Shown: one piece after another, positions 54,838-64,000 of the stretch
Layout of the letters: the number at the start of each line of letters is the position of its first letter
How positions within the stretch are numbered: the stretch's first letter is position 1
Origin: Strobilurus pachycystidiatus
Lineage: Eukaryota > Basidiomycota > Agaricomycetes > Agaricales > Physalacriaceae
Reading direction: 5' to 3'
Length of the DNA: 64,000 bases
Assembly: GCA_019915135.1 (NCBI GenBank)
Contig: JAHLMK010000002.1
Coordinates: 1,426,001-1,490,000 of the forward strand
Notes under the pieces: generated by a model
Seen by the model: the letters and a program-made list of their open reading frames with translations, nothing else
What the model was told of the DNA's origin: nothing
Databases searched by the model: none
Program-made: the position numbers and the translations under genes

Positions 54838-55576
54838 TCATGACGAAGCCGTCAATGCGTCCAAGCGTTGCTTGACTATGGCCCCATCCACCTCCGACTT
54901 GTCCACTCCCATATAGAACGCCTTTAAAATCTTCCCCGTTCCCTTCTTAGCGTCCTGGACACCACTGGATTCGATGGCTGCGCGAAGACGCGTATCAACC
55001 TCCTCCTCCGTCAATAGTGGTGGCAAAAATCCTTCGAGGACCGCGATTTCGTTCGCTTCCTTCTCAGCCAAGTCTTCGCGGTTGGCTTTTTTGTATTGTG
55101 TTACGGCTTCGTTCTGCAGAGGTGTATTCATTGGGTGAAGAGAAGGGGAGGAGGATGTACATACCCGTTTGGCTATGGCTTTCCGCATGAGAGAGACAAT
55201 GACCGGCGAGGGGACGTTTCCTTTCTCCTTGTCTGCGGCGTAGACCTCTGAGAGGACGGACTAGTGTGACGTGAACTCGAGCTCGAGGTGCATCAAGACA
55301 GATGGCTGACGCGTAATAAGGTGGATTTGAAAGTGTCTTTGGCCTGTACAGACATCAATTCCCAATTCTAGTGATAGGGAGCTCTGAGTTCATACTTTCA
55401 AAGCGGTCTTGACTCCATCTGTGAGTTGCTTCCGGATGGCTAAAGCACGCGTCGGGAATGCAGGAGGCAAAAGTGTTCACAATGAACTTACATGGAGTTT
55501 CTTCTGCAGGAGTAGTGTAGAGGCGACACGTCATTAAAGAGCGCCTTGCATGTCGCATGAAGAGAGTGGTGGCCAT
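54838..55576 (-). CDS. AIM41: AIM41-type GatB/YqeY domain protein, mitochondrial
   Basis: Exons, downward: 55492-55576, 55396-55418, 55311-55343, 55165-55260 and 54838-55113; 170 residues. An arginine-rich presequence (MATTLFMRHARRSLMTCRLY) suggests mitochondrial import. The YqeY domain follows: KTALKAKDTFKSTLLRSVLSEV, SPVIVSLMRKAIAKRNEAVTQY, ANEIAVLEGFLPPLLTEEEV and IVKQRLDAL. YqeY resembles the tRNA-binding tail of GatB amidotransferases; its exact role is unsettled. Exons of 23 and 33 nt are required to build the first helix. Confidence 0.93.
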
Positions 55577-55718
55577 TTCGATGTTGATGGCGAAAGGGTA
55601 AGTATGAGTGCGTTACAAGCACTTCTTGGTCAGCTTAGAGTGTGACATTCTCAGTCTGAACTTGATCCGAAAGCTTGAGCCTGCTCGAGTCAGATCAGCT
55701 ACCGGTCTTTGCTTCACC
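55577..55718. promoter_or_regulatory. Divergent promoter AIM41 / queuosine salvage gene
   Basis: Only 142 bp lie between the two start codons, so regulatory elements are necessarily shared. Confidence 0.5.
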
Positions 55719-57062
55719 ATGCAGTTTCCCGAGTCAGGCTCATATCTTGCCGCCATTCGCGAATCGTCGCGAAGAGCGCGTCTCGCTGCGCAGATCTCTG
55801 TGCGTTGCTAGATGCTACACAAACCGTTCATTGTTATTCAAACGCGTCGTCAGATCACAGACGAGTCAGTCGACCGCTTGCTGAACTCTCCGGCATTCTT
55901 GTCCTCCTTTGAATCAACCTCGAAATCCCACGGCCTCGCTCTGCCGCTCAACTTTTCTTCTCCTCTGGCTGAACTTAACGTTCTTGCCGTCCTCTCCTTG
56001 CTCAACTTTGCGTCCGGTTTCCGTGTTCCCCTTCACGAAGCGACGGGGCATGGTGCATGGGACTCTATCCGCGCCTTTGTCCTAGGGATGTACCTAGTTT
56101 CCACGACAGGCGAAGGTGACATCCTCTCCGCCAAGGGTATGCGGACTGTCGATGTTACCAAGGTTGCCGAATTGCTGCGCGTCAATATCCATGTGGAGAA
56201 ACCGCACGCTGATATCCCGGGGATCACTGTCGGAACGCTCGGTGGACCAATGTACGAACTCTGCACGCTCATCTCGAAGGTATTGATTGAAACGGGCGAC
56301 GTGCTTGTGGCATCTGGGTACCCCGATCTCGGCTCGTTAGTCGCTGAGGCACTGGAGGAAGGGCACAGAGTGAAAGGAATCACTGGCAAGAAAGATGCAG
56401 ATGTGGAAGTTGTGCTTGAAAGGGTATGTACATCAATCTCTGATCGTACTTATGAAACTGATTTCATGCAGCTCGTACGTGCGATTCCTGGCTTCCGCGA
56501 TATGGCTGTCGTGAATGATGAGCGTAAGCGAACAGCTTCATGGCCTATATATACTAAACTCAATTCTCTCAGCGATCTATTGTTTCAAGAAGGCGTTGTT
56601 TCTGATCTGCGGGGTGCGAGTCAGGTTTGGATCAATGTCCCCACCTCCGTTCCCGATACCATCGACGGATGGGCTGCCCGTCTTCAGTGACAACGTTATA
56701 CCTTCGATGCTTGTGCACTTGGGCGTATTTAATTTGCCAGCCGCGTTTAGTTCGCTGTTTGCAGGCTCGGATACGACAGTCGCCGTATTACTCAAGAGTG
56801 CCGGGGATGCACCGGCACCTGCTGACGGTGTGCAACGGCTAGAGGGCCTGTTCTCAGCAAGGATCAGTCATTTATATTGCGCGCATCGGCCATCGACGCG
56901 TGTGAGCTGATTGTACAGAGAGCCCGTGTGTCCGGAGATGTTGCCTGGAAGAAAACAATGCAAGTGAGCGATTTGGATGCATGGTTGTGGCAGGTTGCGA
57001 AGGATCGTGCGGATTACAGACAGCTGGCGCGGTTTGTAGATCGTGATACTGTATTTTTTTGA
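55719..57062 (+). pseudogene. Queuosine salvage protein (DUF2419 / Q-nucleotide glycosylase), frameshifted
   Basis: Exons 55719-55799, 55854-56423, 56472-56523 and 56573-57062 (about 397 residues if the frame is restored). Recognisable family blocks are LLNFASGFRVPLHEATGHGAWDSIR, MYLVSTTGEGDILSAKGMRT, GGPMYELCTLI, EVVLER-LVRAIPGFRDMA, IYCFKKALFLI, PVFSDNVIPSMLVHLGV, then SAIDACELIV and DLDAWLWQVAKDRADYR ending DTVFF. The enzyme releases queuine from Q nucleotides for tRNA modification. Between VQRLEG and VLSKDQSFILRA the frame shifts by one base at GAGGGCCTG (about 56843-56848) with no usable intron. Either a true disabling deletion or a base-calling error in the G run. Confidence 0.85.
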
Positions 57063-57234
57063 TGTAGGAACGAGTCTTATGAATCTGATGCAACGATAGC
57101 AAGTTGTCTGGACGACATCATCGGCAGGTAAGGGTTGAATCAGGTTTGGATAAGAACGGCCAGGTGGCCAGCACTAGCCCGCACTTGATTCAGAATCTTC
57201 TCGCACCGCACCCGTATAGACAGCGGTCTCGACC

Positions 57235-60108
57235 ATGGACAGCTACACGTCCGCCAGCTTGAACGGTCTCGTGTCGCCCGATGCCGACGATTCGTTCTCG
57301 ACGCCGCCCACGTCTCCGCGCCCGGAGATCATCGCGCCCGTCGTCGTGCCGTCGCTGTCGCGCAAAGGCAGTCGACTCTCAAATAGCCGGCCCATGTCGC
57401 TCGTCCTCGATCCATCCAAGAAGGAGTGGCAGTCTGATATAGTTTTGGAAGAGACGTCACCTGGCCTTCTCAGGTCGCACAAAAACAACGGGCTCTCGAC
57501 ACAGACTCCCACCACCTCGAGCGGCACTCTGCTCGACGCTCCCAACAGCGACCATCTCTCCATGCACTCCCCCTGCTTTGTCCATTCGCACCTCGACAAA
57601 GGCGCATCCCTCACGGATTGGCTCCGCAATAAGCAGAATGCTATCCTGGGCGACGTCGGCGTAGCCCCATCACTGCAGCGCACCAACGGCCACGCAACCG
57701 TGAACGGGACCAACGGCTATACATCTTCGCCGAGCTCGGGCAATAGCTCGGTCACCGGCAGCAACGACGACGAAGACGAGTACGGCGGCAGCCTGACCAA
57801 ACAACTCGCGGAAACGGCAGTTGGAGTTCGGGAAATGAGCAAACAGCTTGGTGTGTCTTCATTCATGTGTACTCTACGCCTCGCAAGCTTATTCTTGCCT
57901 CAGGCCGCGCCCGCGTTAGATCCAACATCCAAAGCATTCTGATTATCACTAAAGCCCGCGATAACCGTCTTATCAAGCTGACGAGGGAACTGGCCCTCTA
58001 TCTCATGTTGCGGCCGCGTCCGGGTCAGACCAGAGGGATGGTCGTGTAAGCTCTCCCATCCAACTCTGGCCCCGCCACCGGTTAACATTCTGGCAGGTAT
58101 GTCGACAACCAGCTACGCCATTCGAGGCGCTTCGATGCGCAAGGCATTGAGCGCGACCATCCCGAGCTTTTCGTCCCCTTCCCGCGTAGGCGAACGTCAA
58201 GTAGCACATCACTTGCTTCCATGGCTTCGTTCACCACGACCAACAAGGAAGAATTTTACCTCAAGACCGAGGAAGGTCAACTGCGTTATTGGACCAGCGA
58301 CATGTGCAGCCACAGTCCTCATCTCTTCGACTTTGTCGTAACCGTGCGTGTTCTCACATCACATTGACACAAACACGATACTAATTGGTCTGCTATTAGC
58401 TGGGAGGAGATGGCACTGTTCTCTTCACATCATGGCTCTTCCAACGCATCGTCCCACCCGTCCTGCCTTTTGCTTTAGGCTCACTTGGTTTCCTCACAAA
58501 CTTCGACTTTGCTGATCATCAAGCCGTGATGGACTCTGTCATCGACTCCGGCATCCGTGTAAATCTCCGCATGCGATTTACATGCACCGTATATCGCGCT
58601 GTTGCCAACACCGGCAAGGGGGGTCGCAAAGCTGTCAAGAAGGGGGAAACCGGCGAGATCATGATGAAGGACGTCGAAAAAGGCGGCTGGGAAGCTCTGG
58701 AAGGCGGCTGGAACGGTGGATTCTCAATGAACGAAGGAGGGAAATGCCCCAAGGACAAAGAAATCATGTGTTTCACCACCAGACCTGTGGAGACCTTCGA
58801 GGTTTTGAATGACTTAGTCGTCGACCGTGGTCCAAGCCCCTACGTCAGTCTCTTAGAGCTTTTTGGTAATGATTTCATCTCCGTCTCGGATTGAGTGCTG
58901 AACATTTCATAGGCGACGAGCACCATATGACTACCGTGCAAGCCGATGGTCTAACCGTTTCTACTCCGACCGGTTCAACGGCGTATTCGGTACGTCGCAT
59001 CGATATTCAAGATATTATGTCTTACCTTCATGCTCCTCAGCTGTCAGCCGGTGGATCGCTCGTACATCCTGAGATACCTGCTCTCTTGATCACCCCAATA
59101 TGTCCACATACCCTTTCTTTCAGGCCGATGTTGTTGCCAGACAGTATGGAATTGCGGATATGTGTTCCTTTCAATTCTCGGAGCACGGCATGGGCATCTT
59201 TCGACGGTCGAGGACGGGTAGAATTGAAACGTAGGAGTTTCCCTTGAACATCATAACATTTCCTCGTCTAACTCTTATTTCCAGAGGGAGATCACATCAA
59301 AGTGACTGCGTCCAAATATCCGTTCCCGACTGTTTGCGCCGATAAACAATCTACGGACTGGTTCCATGCCATCTCACGGACACTGAAATGGAATGAACGC
59401 GAACGGCAGAAATCGTTTGTTGTGGTCGAGGAGGGTCCTGCAAAGCGGAAAAAACGATCCAAAAGGTCTCGTACTGTGACGCCCGACGTCCCAGAGGAGT
59501 CTTTGGAAGACGAAGAGGAGGATGAAGTATCGGACGAGGGGCCGAGCGACGATGACGATGACAAATTCGACATAGATGATTCCTCACCTGAGGCCCAGAT
59601 CACGACAAAGGTGCCCAACGGACTCAGTCCACAGGCGGAGCATCTCGGGGAGGAGAAGGCACTCGAAAACCTGGCGGAGGACAAATTGCACCAAGCACTC
59701 CTCCAGTCAACGCTCAAGAAGGAGCGGCGTCGTAAATCGCGATCTCGTTCAGCCAGCGGTCTTCGGTCAGGCGTCGAAACTCCCAGTAGATTTGCTGGCG
59801 GTGCGGAGCCCCATTTATCCGTTTCTCCTCGGCATCGTGTCGAATTCGACTTGAACGATGATGCCGCTTCATCGGGGCCTAGCACGAACGGGCATCGTGG
59901 CGCTCGTGATGACCTCTACTCCCCGAAACGGGCGAGTGGAAAGAGTCGGATTCCACGGGATCGGGACCTCGACGAGGTGAAGACGCCTACGGCAAACGCG
60001 CATCACCGGCGACGCTCGAGGTCGCGCGAAGCGGGAGGACATAGAACCTTCGCTGTGTGGGGCCATGATGAGAGTAGCGACAGTGCTGCTAGTGACAGCG
60101 ACGCCTGA
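57235..60108 (+). CDS. UTR1: NAD(H) kinase (UTR1 type) with long charged tail
   Basis: Exons 57235-57850, 57904-58045, 58097-58343, 58400-58865, 58913-58989, 59041-59230 and 59285-60108; 853 residues. It phosphorylates NAD(H) to NADP(H). The kinase core has the ATP/NAD motif GGDGT (337-341), [69 protein letters not shown] blocks and [10 protein letters not shown]. The N-terminal 205 residues are Ser/Thr-rich and disordered. After the core, about 270 residues form an unusual tail: basic [10 protein letters not shown], an acidic D/E run, and [11 protein letters not shown]. This is larger than yeast UTR1 (530 residues). Confidence 0.95.
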
Positions 60109-60416
60109 TGATTTATGACCGAGGCTCATAAGAAATTGACCTGTATACTAGTAGAAGGAATCACTGTAAGAACACACAATTATATGCCATGCCCAGGCCA
60201 TAGACCAAAATCATGCAATACTGTTTAGCTTAGCCTTTTGCCCACTACCACTGCCAGTCGGCGCGAGAGAAGCACGTGGATTCCGGCGGCTCGACCTGTC
60301 CATACATGGCATACACTTGCACCCGACCACGACATTGACCTTGCTTTTTCCTTGTCACCACGGCGTTTCTGTGGTTGCTCGCAGGCTCTGTGCTGTTGGC
60401 GTCAACACTGGCCCCA
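60109..60416. other. Spacer between NAD kinase and F-box gene
   Basis: A 308-bp stretch with the promoter of the downstream F-box gene; no coding frame or RNA gene seen. Confidence 0.4.
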
Positions 60417-62424
60417 ATGGCGCTTACATCGTCCTCTAAAGGCGGGCATCCTGTGTTGCACATTGCGCCCCCGCCGCCTCCCTCGCCAACCGCAGAACGG
60501 ATAGCCCTCGATACTCTGCCGTACGACATCCTTCTCCTCATTGCCACATTCATGGATTTACGCGATGTCCATGCGTTGCATCTGGTCAGTGCTATATCAC
60601 ATTGCGCCTCCCTTGTGCTGGCTTCCCGGTTCCCAATTGCCTGTCGTCGTGCTGTGACCTTCCATCTCGGCAAATCTCATTCACGATGCCTCTAGACATG
60701 CAGGTTCTTTCGTGACTTCTCAATGACGCGGCCAGTCTACCGCCAACTCGCCTATGATCTCCTCGCGCGGTGTCGACCGCTGCCACTCAGAGGGTTCACC
60801 CAGCCCTCCGACCTCTCTGCTTCAGAGCTCATGCGAGCCGTCAATAAGGCCCATCGAGCCGAACAGCAATGGCGCACCAGGATCCCGAGACCTCTGCAAA
60901 CAACATATCCACTCGGTGTACATCCGCAAAACAGTTACCTAGACTGCTTCGACGATACCATCCCTGGCCGCACGAAGAGGTGGTACAGGATGCTAACGCT
61001 CTCTCACTCGGTGGAGGAAATCGACGTTGACTGGATAAGCTCCATAACCTCGAATTACCTGCTATGTGCAACCAAAACCGGCCAGGTCATTTGCTGGGAT
61101 ATCCCTTCGGATACCCAGATTGCTGAATGGTCCCTTGGCCCGGATTGGGAGCTCTGGAAGTGTCGAGTGGACTTCAGCAAGCGCTGCGTTTATTTCGCAA
61201 TGGCAGAGAAACCTTCGGATCTGGAGTACGTGACTCTCTTGCTCCTATGCTCATTCGTTAACTCATTCTATCTAGCCACGGTCCGTCAAGTGAAATTATC
61301 GATTTCATCGTAGTGCAGCTCTATTTTCCCCCTACATCGCCAGATGGCACCGAAACCCAGTCTCCACGTTTCTCTCAACTCACGACTTGCAGAACAGTCG
61401 GTCTTGTCATGAACTTCTTCTTGCTAGACCCTCTGAACCGTACGGTAGCATCTTTTGTCCAAATAGCAGGAACATCGGGCGCAGATCCAGACAGAATTGG
61501 GCTCTATATGTTGCTTGATTGGGATGAACCTTTCTATATCTTTGTTGATACAGGTCTACAACATGTGCGTTGTATCATTTACTTGCGTCAGCTATCGAAT
61601 CAAAACTCACCATTGGACAGACCCTTGAGTCAAACTGGACTTGCATTCTTCTAGATGACATCCTTGTTGTTCACTCACAGGAAGCCGATGGCGCATCTCA
61701 GCATATGTACCCATTATCATTACTGCGCCAATCGTTACGACCTTTGACCGCGATGCCGGAAATCTCTGGCCGCGTGCCTCCCTTTCGCACGTTGAAAAGA
61801 AGCTTCGCATTTCCTCGGCCTCCCTCATCTGCATCGAATGACTTCCGCCTGCCGCCCTGGACGTCGGAATCTGCCCATTTTGTACGGCAATGGTGGCCCA
61901 AGTTCAACGAAGGTCATCGCGCGAGTTCATCTGTTCTACTCCTGCGAAACACACTACCTGGCAGCATCGATGGGACATACGCCCTCGCGCAGCACTACTT
62001 CATGGTCCCCATGGGCAACTTGGACCTTCGTTATCCTCCCCCCTCCGGATCTTCTACATCTCAGACCGTTCAGGGCGATCCCATTCACATGTGGCGAGTC
62101 CGCTCTGAGAACGAGATTTGCTCCATCGTCGAAGTGGATGACCACGCCGAGGAGCGTCGGCCGCTTATTGCGGTGGACTTTGGGCACGCGGTTTGGGTCG
62201 AATACAAGGATGCGACAACGGATGAGAAGATCCTCCGTTTCGTCACGTTTCCCGTGCTTGATGCGGACGTCAGCGAGATCGAAGAGAGCGCGGTTGCCCA
62301 CACGCTGGAGATACCTCCCGAGCTGGACCTTGACAAGGTTGAGACAATCAACCTCGATCAAAGTCATGGAACGATTATTTTGAGTGTTGGGGGTGGGCAG
62401 GTGTTTATACTATGTTATGAGTGA
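60417..62424 (+). CDS. F-box protein, 596 residues
   Basis: Exons 60417-60584, 60696-61225, 61276-61564 and 61621-62424. An F-box at about 30-75 (ALDTLPYDILLLIATFMDLRDVHALHLTCRFFRDFS) starts right after a Pro-rich leader and spans the first intron. Downstream, short W-containing blocks (LLCATKTGQVICWDIPSDTQIAEWSLG) resemble WD/beta-propeller blades, and later segments (IVEVDDHAEERRPLIAVDFGHAVWVEY) are beta-rich. A substrate-recruiting subunit of SCF ubiquitin ligases is likely; the substrate is unknown. It has no sequence kinship that I can see with the F-box gene at 43881. Confidence 0.82.
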
Positions 62425-62640
62425 TGATGCACTTAGAGAGAGGAGATGGGCTGCTTGGACATAATAATGCTATGTGCTCTTACATCTATGTTATGTTAGC
62501 TACTTACCGTCACTAATGAACTGCCAAATGAAGGAATCTGTTGGTCCGACACCTGCCACCTGCTGTCCATGTGCGCATCTACCATTATGGTTGCGCGCGC
62601 ACACGCCCACATCAAACTCGCTTTGTCTGCAACCACCACC

Positions 62641-64000
62641 ATGACAGTCATGTCAACTGACGGGAACGAACTCCCCGGCTACTCTCCGTCGACTCTGCCT
62701 GTGCATTCTTCATTCCCGGATCTAGCCTTCTCGTTAGAGCGCAATGGCAGGAAATGGGCCACTCTATTCGTGAACAGCAGGCTATCGGAGGCTCCGGTCT
62801 ATTTCCACATGGACACTATAACTGGGCGCGTTGAACTAGACCTCGAGAAGCCCGATCAACAGTCGTTGCGTGAAATCGTCGTTTCAGTACGTGATCCTAA
62901 GCTTGGGTCCGCTGTGTCTGATGGTGAAGTACACTGTATACAGATCAAAGGCGCGACGACGGCAGTCGGCCAAGAGGAGCAAGTCTTCCTCAATCTACAG
63001 CAGAAGATCTGGTCAACTGGGCCCGGGCCTGCCAAATTGGCAGCTGGGAAGCATTCGTGGGACTTCAAGTTCTCCTTCCCTGCTGAGGTGCCTTTGACTT
63101 CTGGCGGAAAGACTTCAATGTACCCGCTGCCTCCGAACCTATCTGAACGTGCAAGCCCGCTGTACATCGATTACAAGTTCATGGTCACGTTCAAGAGACG
63201 CTGGCGGCCAAATCAGACGTGCGTCTTCAAGGAATGATGGCTGGTCTATCTTACTGACGAAATGTGGGAACTCAGATTATCGCCTTATTTTGCATTCATA
63301 CCGTATCGATGTCCAAGCCCACCTTCGCCACTGAGGCTTCTAGCCTATCAAGAAGGAACGCCTCTGCTTGGGCCGGAGATCGACCAGGAAGGCTGGCTCG
63401 TCCTACCGCCTGTGAACATAACCGGAACGTTGTTCAGTACGCGAGATGTCGAAGTCACTTGCACTGTAGGTCAATTAATATCCTGATATGGATCTGCAAA
63501 CTAAGACGGGACCCTAGCTTGCCATAGCAAAGCCAGTAAGTTGAAACATGAATACGCAGACATTCAGTACCGCTCACAACCCGTAGTTATGTTACGCTGT
63601 TCGAACGCCTATACCCTTGATTATGACTCTTCAATCGAGTGACACCCAAGCACTCGATCTTTTTGCGGCTCCAAGTGCGATCAACCTCTCGTTGGTGCGA
63701 CGATTGACCACTGGATCCAGCGTTATCAGGGAGGAAGACAAACTGAAGAGGACCGATACCCTTTTCCAGACAGACTTTGGCAAGGCTATATTCTGGCTGT
63801 CAGCCAATGAGAGCCAGGAGGATACGCGGGTGTTGCATGGGGAGCTCGAGCTCAAGTCTTCGTTGAAGCCCAGCTTCGACTTCTCCAAGTTGTCACTAAA
63901 TGTACGTGCATATTGCTGCTATTTACTCCGCTGCCTACTAGCTGACAGCAACTCAGTATTTCTTGCATTTGGCGCCATTCGCAGCCCCAGGCTTCACACC
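62641..64000 (+). CDS. Arrestin-like protein, 3' end outside window
   Basis: Exons 62641-62886, 62944-63218, 63276-63465, 63518-63535, 63587-63901 and 63957 onward, cut by the window end. The N-terminal domain reads as an arrestin fold: RVELDLEKPDQQSLREIVVS-IKGATTAVGQEEQVFL, GKHSWDFKFSFPAEVPL and YKFMVTFKRRWRPNQTL. A second beta-domain follows. Such alpha-arrestins act as ubiquitin-ligase adaptors for membrane proteins in fungi. The intron 62887-62943 is 57 nt, in frame and without a stop. One exon is 18 nt (63518-63535, LAIAKP). The start is the first of two close ATGs; an upstream in-frame ATG exists at 62569. Confidence 0.75.

Noticed and set aside
1..64000. CRISPR arrays, bacterial operons or prophage
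   Set aside because: No regularly spaced direct repeats were seen, and gene structure is clearly eukaryotic throughout.

Overview
The window reads as nuclear DNA of a filamentous basidiomycete, most likely an Agaricomycete. Genes carry many short introns (about 45-100 nt, often with GTGCGT or GTAAGT donors and CTAAC/CTGAC branch sites). There are KDZ-type and DUF6830-type transposon remnants, a FunK1-like kinase and F-box proteins of the mushroom kind. I cannot assign a genus. All exon structures were built by hand from splice signals, frame continuity and remembered family conservation; no alignment was run.

Region 1 (about 1-9,650) is a mobile-element compartment. It holds two near-identical copies of a hAT-type MITE (one complete, with terminal inverted repeats and an exact 8-bp target duplication), a transposon-type ORF that runs into the left copy, a degraded KDZ transposase 5' part, a DUF6830-type 3' fragment, an inverted-repeat element with tRNA-like boxes, possible LTR pieces, and only a few unrecognised genes (4766, 6918).

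Region 2 (about 9,690-45,950) is dense with conserved housekeeping genes: RPN8, RLI1/ABCE1, HSE1 (ESCRT-0), an MMS2/UEV1-type ubiquitin E2 variant, SEC14, FIP1, a FunK1-like kinase, histidyl-tRNA synthetase, a PHD-finger protein, ribosomal protein uL4, VPS29, proteasome alpha3 (PRE9), a bacterial-type mannose-1-phosphate guanylyltransferase with a frameshift, fimbrin, HAP5/NF-YC, ERV41/ERGIC2, TAM41 and a large F-box protein.

Region 3 (about 46,060-64,000) carries a complex I NDUFB10-like subunit, a degenerate stretch, a secreted GH18 chitinase, the ERAD ligase HRD1, an AIM41/YqeY protein, a queuosine-salvage (DUF2419) gene with a frameshift, a NAD kinase, a second F-box protein and the 5' part of an arrestin-like gene cut by the window end.

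Many neighbours are divergent pairs with 100-150 bp between start codons (FIP1/FunK1, F-box/NDUFB10, AIM41/queuosine salvage) or tightly convergent pairs (FunK1/HTS1 stops 41 bp apart). Several genes serve the ubiquitin-proteasome system (RPN8, PRE9, HSE1, UEV, HRD1, F-box), but on different strands and without operon-like organisation. The most unusual observations are gene-structure oddities (a start codon split by an intron, an exon contributing only ATG, 8-18 nt microexons, a likely GC-AG intron), two single-base frameshifts in conserved genes, both in G runs, and the MITE and inverted-repeat elements. I saw no convincing undescribed multi-gene system.
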